Positions 12,201 through 24,200 of a DNA stretch of 64,000 nucleotides are shown one piece after another; position 1 is the first letter of the stretch; each line of letters starts with the position of its first letter. The DNA is taken from assembly GCA_002633005.1 (NCBI GenBank), contig NMRA01000657.1:38342-102341 (forward strand), written 5' to 3'. This DNA is from Phoronis australis. Lineage: Eukaryota; Phoronida; Phoronidae. The translations under genes were made by a program, and so were the position numbers. The notes under the pieces were generated by a model that worked only from the letters and a program-made list of their open reading frames with translations, searched no databases and was not told the DNA's origin.

Positions 12201-15200
12201 TAATAGGAAATCCTGAGCTAATTGGGTCGCTTTCTGAGAACTTGAAGACCGACAATGACTGTCCTACAACACAAGAATTTTTGTGTTGTTATTCAAAGAA
12301 ACCAATCTATCCTTGATTCGACAGATTAAGCGACTTTCGGAGCATACAACTACAACTGATAGAAATAGGAATCAATTCCAAGTAACCCACTTTCATTGCC
12401 AGTACCGCCGCCACCATCACATAGATTGCAGGTCTTGGTACAATTCTCCGCCATGTACTCCATATGCTCCTCATCTGTACAGTAGCCTTTTGCTGCTAAA
12501 TCCTCACAGTCTGCACTGCTGTCCGTGCAATCTGCGCAAATGAAATTGGCTAATAAGACATTGTTCCTTACGACATTGATCAATTAAGAGAAAGTATTTT
12601 GTACCAATTGCTAAATTAACAAGGTCTATCCAAAATACTATATTGTGAATTTCATTTACGGTATGCCTGGAGGAAGTTACGTGCGTTTTGCTAAAAATCG
12701 TAAGTTCGTCCTTAGAGTCAGACAATGCATTATTTTTATTAATGAGATATTCCGAGAACAATTCGTCATCAAGCTCTATGCGTGTAGTCCAGAAATGCCA
12801 GCTTCAGTTAATTATGGAAGATAATGACCCGATTTTGTCGGATCGAGTGGCGGTTCGTACTCATCAGTAAAAAACTATCTAGTTTAGACGACGGAATAAA
12901 AACGAACTAATGGTGGCTAAGTACAAGAACGTTTTGAGTAAGGCATGTAGGTTGTACGCAAATGAGGCGGAAATTTGATGAAATAAATGGGGGAACCTTC
13001 AGCACTACCAGGGAATTGGGATCACTACCGCCATCACAGAGATCGCAGGTTTTGGTGCAATTCTCCGCCATGAACTCCTTGTGTAGATCATTTGTACAGT
13101 AGCCTTTTGATGTCAAATTTTCAGTCTGTGCTGCTGTCCGTGCAATCTTCATAATAGAAAATTTTTAAATGAAAATTGTCGATTACAACATTTCATAAAC
13201 GAACATGTACTGTAACTATCGTTCGTGCATAAGTTCGATACAAAAACCTTAATAATTTTGATTTCATTGTGGAATGTTGAGTGAAAACGCGTCCTTCATT
13301 AAAAACCAAAAATTACTGCTCTAGCATTACGATATTCGTAAATTGGAAGTCTAACCTGATTAACGCAACCTTACCCTCTACCTTTAGCGTAAACTATAAC
13401 TTATAATTACCCATAGAACTTGCAAAGCGTAATCCGACAATCGAGTTGTATTTGCATAGCTAATTTTGAGGGAAGTAACTCACTTTCATCGCCGCCACCG
13501 CCGCCGCCATCACAGAGGTCGCAAGTTTTGGTACAATTTTCAGCCATGTACTCCTTGTATTCCTCATTTGTACAGTATCCTTTTGCTGCCAATTCCTCAC
13601 AATCTGTATTGCTGTCCGTGCAATCTGTGTAAAAGAAATGGGTTGACTGAAAACTGTTTCTGACGACGGTTCACTAATAAAGCGAACATATTGTAAAGTG
13701 AATATTAAAGATCCACACTCAGCGATGCTTCGACAAAAATATTTTGATCTCGAAAAAGCGCACTCCTCAGATGAATTGCAATAATGCGCGAAGTGCTTGT
13801 TTTTTGCTGCCCTGCGAAGTTTCCATGGTAGTCATGTGCCTCCCTTTTCTCCGAGAATATAAACACTTCCTCAATTGATTTTGGATTTTAAATATTAGAC
13901 AAAACTTATTTTAAAACGAGACGTTTAACCAAGAACCAAGAATCCGTGTCTCCACATTCCTGATATTTCCACCATTGCTGATGCCGTGGCCCGGATGGAT
14001 GTCAACTGCCAAGATGCAAGAATGAACTTCTTCCGAAGGAGAGCCATCAAAGGGCAAATCACACAGGCTGTGAAGGCCTATCATAACCTCATGGAACAAG
14101 ATGAAGACACACCGGATGCAACACTACAACTCGCGAAATACATCGATGATCTGGAAAGATCAAAACAGTAACCGAACTCTTCACCAACTACGCCCAATAC
14201 GTCGACCCAGACCAACTAGATAATTATGCAGAAGACATGCAGTCTTACCTGGATGAAGTGGAAAATCAGCTTCGGAACATGAGATTCCACAGCAAGACGA
14301 ATACATGTCGCAGCACACATACAAGTGAGTCAAATATCTGGAAAACAACTCCAACACCGACCAAAGCCCTGCCCAAGACGACGATCAACCTCCCAAAACT
14401 GCATCTACCTGTATTCTATGGAGACCAACTGAAATGGTTGGAATTCTACCATTCATTTGAAGCTGTTATTCATAAAGATGCCACCCTTGCCCCCATCCAG
14501 AAACTTCAATATTTACGCGCTCAACTCTCTGGTGACGCCGCCAAAGTCATAGAAGCTCTGCCACTATCAAACGATTCCTATGAAGACGCCTTGAAACAAC
14601 TGAATGACAGGTATTGTAACACTGAAGGTTTAGTAACTCATTACACTACAGCATTGCTGAACATCCTTCCCCCTCATCCGATGTGGCAAACTTACGTCAA
14701 TTCCAAAACAGTGTTAACACGTGCCTACAAGGTTTGAGAATATAGGACAAGTCCCCGCCCAAGACCATGTGCTTGTGACCATCATACGCCAAAAGATAAA
14801 AAAGATTAAATCGTGACCATGTCGGAGAAAAATAGTCCGTCCAACAACTGATGAATGCCCTCGACAAGGAGATCAAGGCTAACCAAACTATAAATTTTAC
14901 AGCTACTGATGAAAGTACATATTTTCATACAACTTCTTCCTTTTATACGGGGAATCGTCCAAGGCCAACTTATGGCTCAACTCCAAGTGGCAATAGACGC
15001 CTCCCTCAGCCGAGGTACACTCCACTGAAGTATTCCAACCCGAGGAACAACACCCACCAGAACCCACAACATAGACAGCCGCCTCAGCGTTCTCCCAGAT
15101 GTATTTTTTGACCAAGGTCTCACTGCTAATCAGTGTACATCCGTGACCGATGTCAAAAAACGAGTGTTGATTCCCGGCAGTGCCCCGTCGCCACCCCCGA

Positions 15201-18200
15201 GAAGTGGGTTTTTGAAGCGAGAAGCCTCGCGAGCTGTGGCCAGTACAGTGACTGGAGCCAGTGGAGGCACTTCATCTACTGTCACCCGTACCTCCGATCG
15301 TACCCTAGAGAGTGCCATTCCTGGAACCAGTAGTGATTCTCCCTGTGCTGTTTTCTCCAGCCCAGAGCCTTTAAGCAGCCTTGCAGCGATATTGAGTAGT
15401 GGGAGTGATTACAGGCCCAGTTCGACACCCAGTGAAGAGGACAGTTCGTCGTCCAGTGAACAGATCGAGCCAAACTTTGCTAAGTTTATTGTTGACTTGT
15501 CTAAAGTGTTGGAGCTATTTAGAAGGTGCCAGGTGTGTGACGAGGGAATCACACGACACGATGTAAGCAGTTCAGGTCACCATAAGGCCAGTGGGAGTGT
15601 GTCGCAGGACACTCTGGCAAGTTGGACAGTTGTTCCTCTGTCCGTGGTATGCCGGAGGTCCACTTAACCGTGTTCAGTAGTGGATTGGCCTCGTCGAACT
15701 CTGAACAGCCCAACATTCCATTGAGGTAGTCATAACAACGCACACAGTGCATTTGCACCAAGATGTGTCACCACGTCTGTCCTCAGTAGCCGCCTCGTTT
15801 CTCTCAACAGCTGCCTGTGCCTGTGCGTATTCTGCCTCGTTATACTAGGGCTCAAACATGAACCCACCCACTGAATGTCCGTGAAAAAATTCCTCGTCAC
15901 TACTGCTGTGAACAAGGTCTCCGTCGCTCACACTACTGTCACTGTGATACGGGTCACCGACTCCAGCCATTTTCAGCTTACAACACACTAAACAATCCCT
16001 AAATCCAACGTAGTTGAGTTCTCTACTAACCTATCTTGCCGCAGAATACTCGCCGATGGAAAGTGGTGGCGACAATTGTTGAAAACAGCACAAAACAAAA
16101 GTAGAATAAAACAGATTCGCACGGTAAACTCAACGCAAAACCAAGAGGCGGGAAACGCTTGCCTCCTAAAACGTCACTTCCGGAATAAGAGGACGAGTAA
16201 TTAATAAAATTGCGAAAAGCTGTAATTAAGTGGAAAATATGTCTAGGATAACCAACCAACCTTATTTTAGCTCAAAATGACATGAAAAAGGGTTGCCTTC
16301 GCCTTTAATAAACCTTGTGTGTCAGTAGAAACTCAACCACTGTGTTAGTTTTTATTCTGCTCTCCATCGACTCGCTGTTGCTACCTTGTTTGCCAAGTAT
16401 ATACCATTCAACCAAGAACCGCCTAACAAAGTTGCAAGAGACCACCGCTACAGGTACATGTATCTTACTTTTCCTTGTCTAATATTTTCGCAATATGTCT
16501 GGAAAGTGACTGAATTTTACTTAATTATTGTTACCGTGTATGTTTGTTGTACTTTTAAATTGTTATCTCCCTGTTAAACACTCTAAGCCCAGTGGAAAAG
16601 GCGTGTTTGTTATTCAACAGTTCCGGAATGAAACTCAGTTACGACTTAACGGCAAATCTGAACTGGCGTTCATTATAAGTGAGGATTTATATGAACTTCG
16701 TGCCTACGGATTTCGTTCGGATTAACTTGTAGGCACTGACCGTTTCATTAATTTTGTTTTCACCATCTAAAAAGGGTTAAAAATGTGCGCTACTTTGTCT
16801 TTAAGTTTTATTCTAAAATACTTTGTGACTTTCATTTCAGGAATAATGACAGAAAGGTAAGAGTTTTACTAAAAATGAACAGTTCGCCATTAACTTTAAA
16901 CACACATGACTCAGTATTATCACATTTTTATAAATGAAACCTTTACAAGACAAAAATATAATGGTGTGGTATGACATTACCATAAGCAACGACTTATGTG
17001 TTATGTTCGTGGTTTTCATTAAACTTGCATAGTCTAAAACATAACCTTATATGGCACTGGTAGCTAGAATCATAGATTGTGTAAGTTGTGCAAAACAATT
17101 CTCTGAAATCTGATTATGACTCATGAGCATATGATCTTTAGTTCTGACAAACAAGTTTTCAGTTGAGAGTTAGACAGCACAGTGAATAGATGTATCTTGT
17201 AGATCTCTAGAATAAACCCACGTAAAACCGTAACACAGAGTTGTGTTTGAAAGAGGTTTTCATACATTATGTACACACAAAGAATTGCAAGGGTTATCAA
17301 AAAACGGGATAGAAACATATTTTGAGGTGCACTTCAAGAGTGTTTTCGACCAAAAATTCACAATCCAAGCTTAATTAAACTTCAAACAGCACTGCTCTAG
17401 TGTTAAGATATTTGTAAGAAGGAAACCTACCCTGTGACATTAGTACAAGAAAAAAATCGTGAACTCCCAAAAAAACCTTCAAAGGGTAAGAAACACGAAT
17501 TAGAAACGTGATTTTCCGTAGACTTGAAGATGTTTTGTGGATCTCAGTTGCAAAGTTGCGTGTGAGATACATCTTACAGGCGCAAATTGCATGAATCTTT
17601 ACACCATTGTGGTCTGTCTTAATTCCCAAGTTTTAAGAAATGAGCACACTTTGGTCCTAGGAGAGATCCTAATTTCTGTTTTTCCCAATGCTGAGCATGC
17701 AGGGATTACATGTATTTTGCTTAATGGAAAAAATGTCAGTGAGGATACAAGGAGATCATCGGTGGCGGGAGTTGATAGTAAAAAACGGGCGACAAAGCAA
17801 TGACTACCAAAAAAAAACATGTATCTTTCAGATCGACAGGACACACCATCAAACCAATGCTGTTTTTCAAAACACCTTTGCTAAAATTACTCACCAAATT
17901 GTTAGCGCATGATCTTAAGAAATGCCAGCTTCGAGTTAATAAAAACGATAACTCTTCGATTTCATAGGATTAGGTGACGGTTTGTTTTCAATAATGTCGT
18001 GCAGTTTCTAGTTACGAAAACACAAATGAAAGAATCAACTAATGCCTGATTACTACAGGAAATTCTGCTCAAGCCACCAGGAAGTGCAGATGGAGACATT
18101 CGTGAGATCCTGGTACACCAGCGTAATACCGACGTTCAGTTAGTGACGTACATTGTACATGCAGACCGACACTGACAGAAGAGTCTACCACTGAGATGAC

Positions 18201-21200
18201 GTATTAAGCAATAATACATTACTCATAATGAACGACAAATTAATCAATTCTAAGTAACCTACTTTCTTCGCCACCACCGCCGCCGCCATCACAGAGGTCG
18301 CAGGTTTTGGTACAATTCTCCGCCATGTATTCTTTGTATTGTTCATCTGTACAGTAGCCTTTTGCAGCCAAATCCTCACAGTCTGTGCTGCTGTCTGTGC
18401 AATCTGCATAATAGAAAGAAATTGATTGAACAATTTCCTGACGATAATTCACTAATAAAGCTAGTGTAATATACACTGCCAGTAATTCGCTAAAAGCGTA
18501 GGTCAGTCTTGCCCTTTAGCAGATTTTGAAAGTAGTTTTCAAATATTCCTCCAAACTTCTGAGGGTTTCCGAGGGTAACAGAACATTTTTTGTTTCAGAG
18601 AACTGGACAGGAAAGCCGAATAGGCCAAAACCGGGTTTTGTAATCATTTTAAAATTACCGATCTAATATTAAGATACATGAAAAAGGTAAACCAAAGCCA
18701 GACACAAACCCAATACTACATCATGACAATAAGGTAAGCACCAACTGATGAATCCACATAGAATCCATAAAGGTTACCATGACGACAGGTCTAGAAATGT
18801 ACTTATAGTAGATTTGCCGACTTTTGTGGATACCAAGCGCAAATCAGACTGTAAAAAATCTCACTGTCTCCATGCTGCAATGGTATGCGTGTCTAGCAAT
18901 AACTTTACGGCGGCGACACACCATAAGCTGCATACTATAGCGGATTTGCAGGGACGCCATATTGAAATTAGGTTAAAATGGTGCAATGTGGATGCTGTGG
19001 TCAGGATTCCGAAAGCGGCCACATTAACAAGCATAATACGCGGTATGTGCGCGAAGAAAACTTACGGCGGATACACTTGTTGTGTTCCTGGCTGCTTCAA
19101 AAACAACAAGAGAGATAAATATCTGAGCTTTTATGTGTTCCCTGCAAACCAAGAACTTCGTGAACAATGCATAAACAACATTAGGAGAGCTGGGAGTAAG
19201 GGGCGCATTCAAACCAACGCGGGGCCATCTAGTAGGCAACATTAGCCCCTCGGTTGGCCATATAAGGGATACAATACTTCCATTCGCTTTCTGTACTCAT
19301 TTCGTTACTTCAGTGTATTTTAAACGGGCCGTGGCCGGATTTGGGTTACCGATTTCGAGTTTTCACCTCGTCAAAAATACATTCTACACTTAAAACTATC
19401 ATTTAAAAAAACGCTTACTTTCATCATTGGTCCTTTCTACTTCTATACATACCTTGATGAAGCTTAGTTGTAAGAATTAAGTTGACTTTGGCGAAGAATT
19501 ACAACTCCTTTTTTTTGTTGCCGTTAATTTTATCACAGCGTGCGCGATAACCACAAAGCATGTCAACTGAATCACGTGAGTTAAGCAAAGGTTAGCGCGA
19601 GACTGAGCGAAGCGCGTGACGCTAGCGCGTGACACTTGTATAATAGCATGAGAAGGTATCGTGAGGATGTGCTATCGCGATGTAATTGCCTAAGGGCCAT
19701 CCGTGTGTGCAGCGAACATTTTCCTGGTGGAAAAAAGAAGTATGAGAACAACATTCCAACTGAGTTTCCTCTTAAAATTAACGTCTCTAGCATATCCACG
19801 GCGAAAGCTACAAAAGTTAAGCAACCCAGGAACTCTCAACTTGTCTGAAACCGGAGGAAATTTCGAAATCAACGCCAATAGCCCCAATACTGAACATGAC
19901 GGCAATCGTGCCCTCGGTCACGCGGTCACTGATAATAGATACGCTGTGTTTACAAACGAGAAAAATGAAACATGGTTTTTAGTTTGCAAATCACTCCAAA
20001 TGCACACACTATCTAGCCTCCTCAAAACATGCCTGACCACAAGCTATCCCATGAGCCTTCGCGCAGGAAGTAACTCGCACATGCGCAATGCGTAGTTCGT
20101 TTGCGTTGCAAATCCGCTTAAATGGCAGGTCGTAGTGTGCACCTGGTCGACGGAGTGACGGGCGCTGTAAGTGTGCCGCATTTACGAAAGACGACAAGAA
20201 AACGAAACCTAAAGAAAATCAGAGCACTTAAACTTTTGTCGCGCTTGTCGGCATCACTTGTTCATTAATCTTATATTTTTTCACCGTTTATCTTTAAGTG
20301 TTAGCGACTCTTTGTTTGGTGACATTTTCTAATCACATATCTGAAGAGATAATGATTAGGTAATTTAGATAGAAATAAAGTTTAGGTCATTAAATTGGAT
20401 GCGTTCCATGAAACAATCTTTGTTAATTTTCAACTATGCAAAAATACCTTGTAATTTACTCAAAGCTATTATATCAGGAATTTGAAGTACAAACTACAGA
20501 GGAAAAAACTCGGGCGATTGGACGAAGACCACAAGTGTGCTGAATATTTCGGAACTTAGGTAAGACTATTGGTTGTAGCCAAGAGCTAAATCAATTACAT
20601 GTATTACAGCGTCAAGCGATCAAGCAGGCACTTTTGCAGTGATCAATGATTGAGAATGGAACAATTTTAGCCCCAAAATTTCGGATCTCGTCGCCTCTCT
20701 TCACAGCAATTTCTCATCTACGACACATGAAACTTCCCCCACTCGAGGTCACGGTTTCATTGAACATGTTTTAAGAAGGGGGGCACGTGTTGCTCCGACG
20801 TGCACCCCTTATTTCTTTGTTGACGCAAACTGCACAAACAGCTTATAGTCGCCTTAATATATACACCGGCGCTGAGGGTACTAATACGTAACTGGTGGCA
20901 TGAAACGACACCGGTAAGCCGATTACTGCCAGAAACATATCTTTCCGGTCAAGACGAATATAGTCAAATAAATACTGTTCAGCGACCAGAATTCGAGAGC
21001 CATTTACCACAAAACTGCTAGCGAATTGTCCGGAAAAATCCTAAAGTAGGAATATAAATCAATGCTTCATACAAGGTACTTATCGGTGACGGAAAAACAT
21101 CTAAGTTACGGGTGATTAACACATAGAAAATCTGAATGAAACATCTAAGAATTTCACAATGTGTGCATGTACACGAATTAAACGGGGATATGCATTGATG

Positions 21201-24200
21201 AGATACTGCTGCAGGAGCGCAGAAAGCGTTTTCACTGGGTGACGTAAAGAGAGCGTGGAGACCAATACTGGATCTGAACAGTGATTTAGGGTTCAAACAC
21301 AAAGGCAATGTTGGTAATATTGAAATAGAACTATCCATCCCAGAGCTGACACGTTATGTGACTTTTTATTACTAAATTTAAACAAAACTAAGAATCAATT
21401 CTAAGTAACCCACTTTCATCGCCTCCGTCTTCACATAGATTGCAGGACTTGGTACAGTTCTCCGCCATGTACTCCTTGTACGGTTCACTTGTACAGTATC
21501 CTTCTGCTGCCCATTTTTCACATACTGGGCTGTTGTCCGTGCAGTCTGCGTATGAAAAAAAGGTTTACTGAAAAATGCTAACGATGCCCTTTTCAAGGTT
21601 TTAGTCCGTGTGTAATACCTTTATCAAATCTAAAGAAGTACTTGGAAATAGCAGAGGAATTTTTGTATTTTAAACACAAGGAATGATTTTGTGGTTCCTG
21701 AACACGTGATGTCATCAGTGGAAGACGTATGACAGTATAGATGCAAAAGCAGACAGTAGTGATTTTTTAAGTTACAGAAAGTTAATGAGCAAGGTTCGCG
21801 AGTATTATGAAGACAGGTGTTGAGATGGGGGCAAAGACGACACTTAAATGAAACAGGTAGAGTTAGACCTCGTCATGTTAGCAGATTTCGCGTGTTTGAG
21901 GCCGTACGAACTCGACCCTCCCACACTGGCGTCTTCCGCGAGTGAAGTGTTCAGACCGGTAAGAAAAGCCTTTCTAGTGAATCTCGACTTAATTTTAGAT
22001 TAAGATAAGTGTCGAGTAGTATGTGTCTCGAACTGTTAGTCCAACTGAATTTATTATACCCTGACTGTTAAACTCCAGTCGTGAACTGCTGACACTGATT
22101 TCATTTCTTCGAATATGGATGTTGACTGTATTTTATTTCTTGTAAGTGCCAATTCGTTTATGTCTTGCCTGTTCCAAAATTATGAAAGGTTTGTACCATT
22201 GATATTCTTCTATTACTTCGGTCCAGTGTCCGACTCCAGGGTCTGTTGCAGCTCCGTCGTGACCTCAATCTTTTGCGTGACATATACAATCTCATTTTTG
22301 CTATTGGGCATTGACAAACATGTTGACAGCAGCAAATCATTTCCACAAAATCTCGAACAAGAACTTACTGCAATCACGTTCACTTTTATAGTCACAATTT
22401 GATGCTAAGGCTTGTGCTCCAGATGTGCCTGACAACTACGTTCCCATCAATGGCATAACACAATACACTTTTCCTTCTTAAAATGCATTTACACGTTGGA
22501 GAAACCTTCATCAGATCTATGTTTCTGGGCACAGCTAGCTTCTATCGTGTACTGCCATTCCCGTGTCTCACGCACGAACCTGCGCCATTTCTGGGAGATC
22601 TCAGGTTTTTGGAATCGCACAAATTGTAATTGTCGGCTGATTGCCATTACTGCATCATCCGCACATTCAACTTTTCATATTATTTCGGCTCGCGGATGGT
22701 GCAGAACAACACAGTGGCAGAGACTGGATATTCTGATGACGTGAAACAATCTTTGCGTTTATTACTTGATTAAATGTACACAGATTGAAGGAGAAATTCC
22801 TAAAATATTTTATTAAACTTATTGGTAATCGAAATCAAGCATTTATGACCATGGTGTGAACTGCTTAACCACTAAGGCGATCGCATCGTGCATTCAATTT
22901 CTTGCCAAAAATCCTAACAATAATTTTCATTTTGGGATGTGCTGAGAAGTTAGGTGCAGTTTATTGAATTCTACATTTCACACTTAATTGACTTCAAATA
23001 TTACTAATCCAGATTTCTTGTAAAAAATTATCATAAACGGGATAAAGACGCAATATTACTCTGTGATATTGTCATAACCAATGTCTTCTGGAAACACGTA
23101 ATACTCGTAAGGTTAATCTGGCAGCAGGAGCAAGAAACGCTTTTTGTAGAAGACTTGCAGATGCTTGATGGTTCAAAATCCTAAGTACATGTGTTAGTGT
23201 AAGATACGTGATTCAGGCACCTACAATATACTCCTACTGGAGAATCAGTGTCGCAGGCGCGTGGGTGCTCACTGAGCCTCTTCGACATTCACAAAAAATG
23301 ACAAGAAAATGAATCCTATAGAAACTCTTAGCGATGTCAATATCACCGTGTAGTTTCATTCTCGGCATTCACTTTGACGATAAAAATTGGCAAAAATGAA
23401 TTTCAAATTAGGGAAGGAAAGATGCATGTCAACAAGTGTGCTGAACGCTTACGGAACATGATTAAAGACAGCATCCAGCGTCTAAAACACCTTTTTGACA
23501 TCAGAAATGTATATTGTTTCTCCTTCTTACGTACCACAGAAAGTAAGTAATTGCGCGGCAAATTACACCGCTCATAATTCGTAGCCCTTTCGAAGGCCCC
23601 AGAAAAAAATCTCAACAAATCAGGGTAAAGTGGTTCAGATGACATCACCGTGCCCTCGAAATTACTCGGAAGCCAAACTGCGTAACAGCTGAGTGCCAAT
23701 GGATGTTCTGTACTTGTCGACTGCTGGGCTTAAATGCCACGTTGCGTGTTGTACGTGTGTACCATTGTCAGCGGTAATGGCATACATTTGCACAACTTCT
23801 CCACCGATCCCGCCGTGTACCATGCGTGGAGATGATTCGTATCCACAAGGACTTCGACAAAATTCCCGATCAGCAAGATCTGTGCTAGAGTAAGTACAAA
23901 GATGTACACAAAATCTACAGCGTGGCACCGATGTAGGTAGAAATGACTGAAAAAATGACACAAAAGTAGTGTCATTAAAAGCTACCCGTTCTTCTTTGAG
24001 TAAACCAAATTTGTTTTAACGAATGTGGCATAAACTTCGATTGGTGCAAGCGCCATCTCAATTTTTTGTTTGGCGCTAAATGGGGCTACTGTATTATAAA
24101 AGGCATACTTGATAAAGGACTGGGATATGCTATGACACCATATGTTGGTACTTTTCATGAAGATACGTATTTTAGATATAAAAATAGTCATTTTGGCACG

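Larger units (their letters stand above)
11270..13483. other. Introns flanking the exon at 12,391
   Basis: Intron sequence with recognisable but older copies of the array's intron blocks, for example the aaacaccaagcattagtgca block at 11,459. The only other item is the broken exon at 13,011-13,146. No independent gene is seen. Confidence 0.6.

Noticed and set aside
16300-16400. 3' LTR of the BEL element
   Set aside because: An AATAAA and suggestive sequence are present, but no matching 5' LTR could be aligned by eye.
21018-21338. 106-codon minus-strand frame between ShKT exons
   Set aside because: It overlaps an intron block shared by the ShKT units and has no domain.
23662-23961. Minus-strand frame with CG followed by RMVHGG, faintly like the start of a trypsin-type protease domain
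   Set aside because: The residues after it do not follow the protease pattern and no catalytic His, Asp or Ser block is seen.
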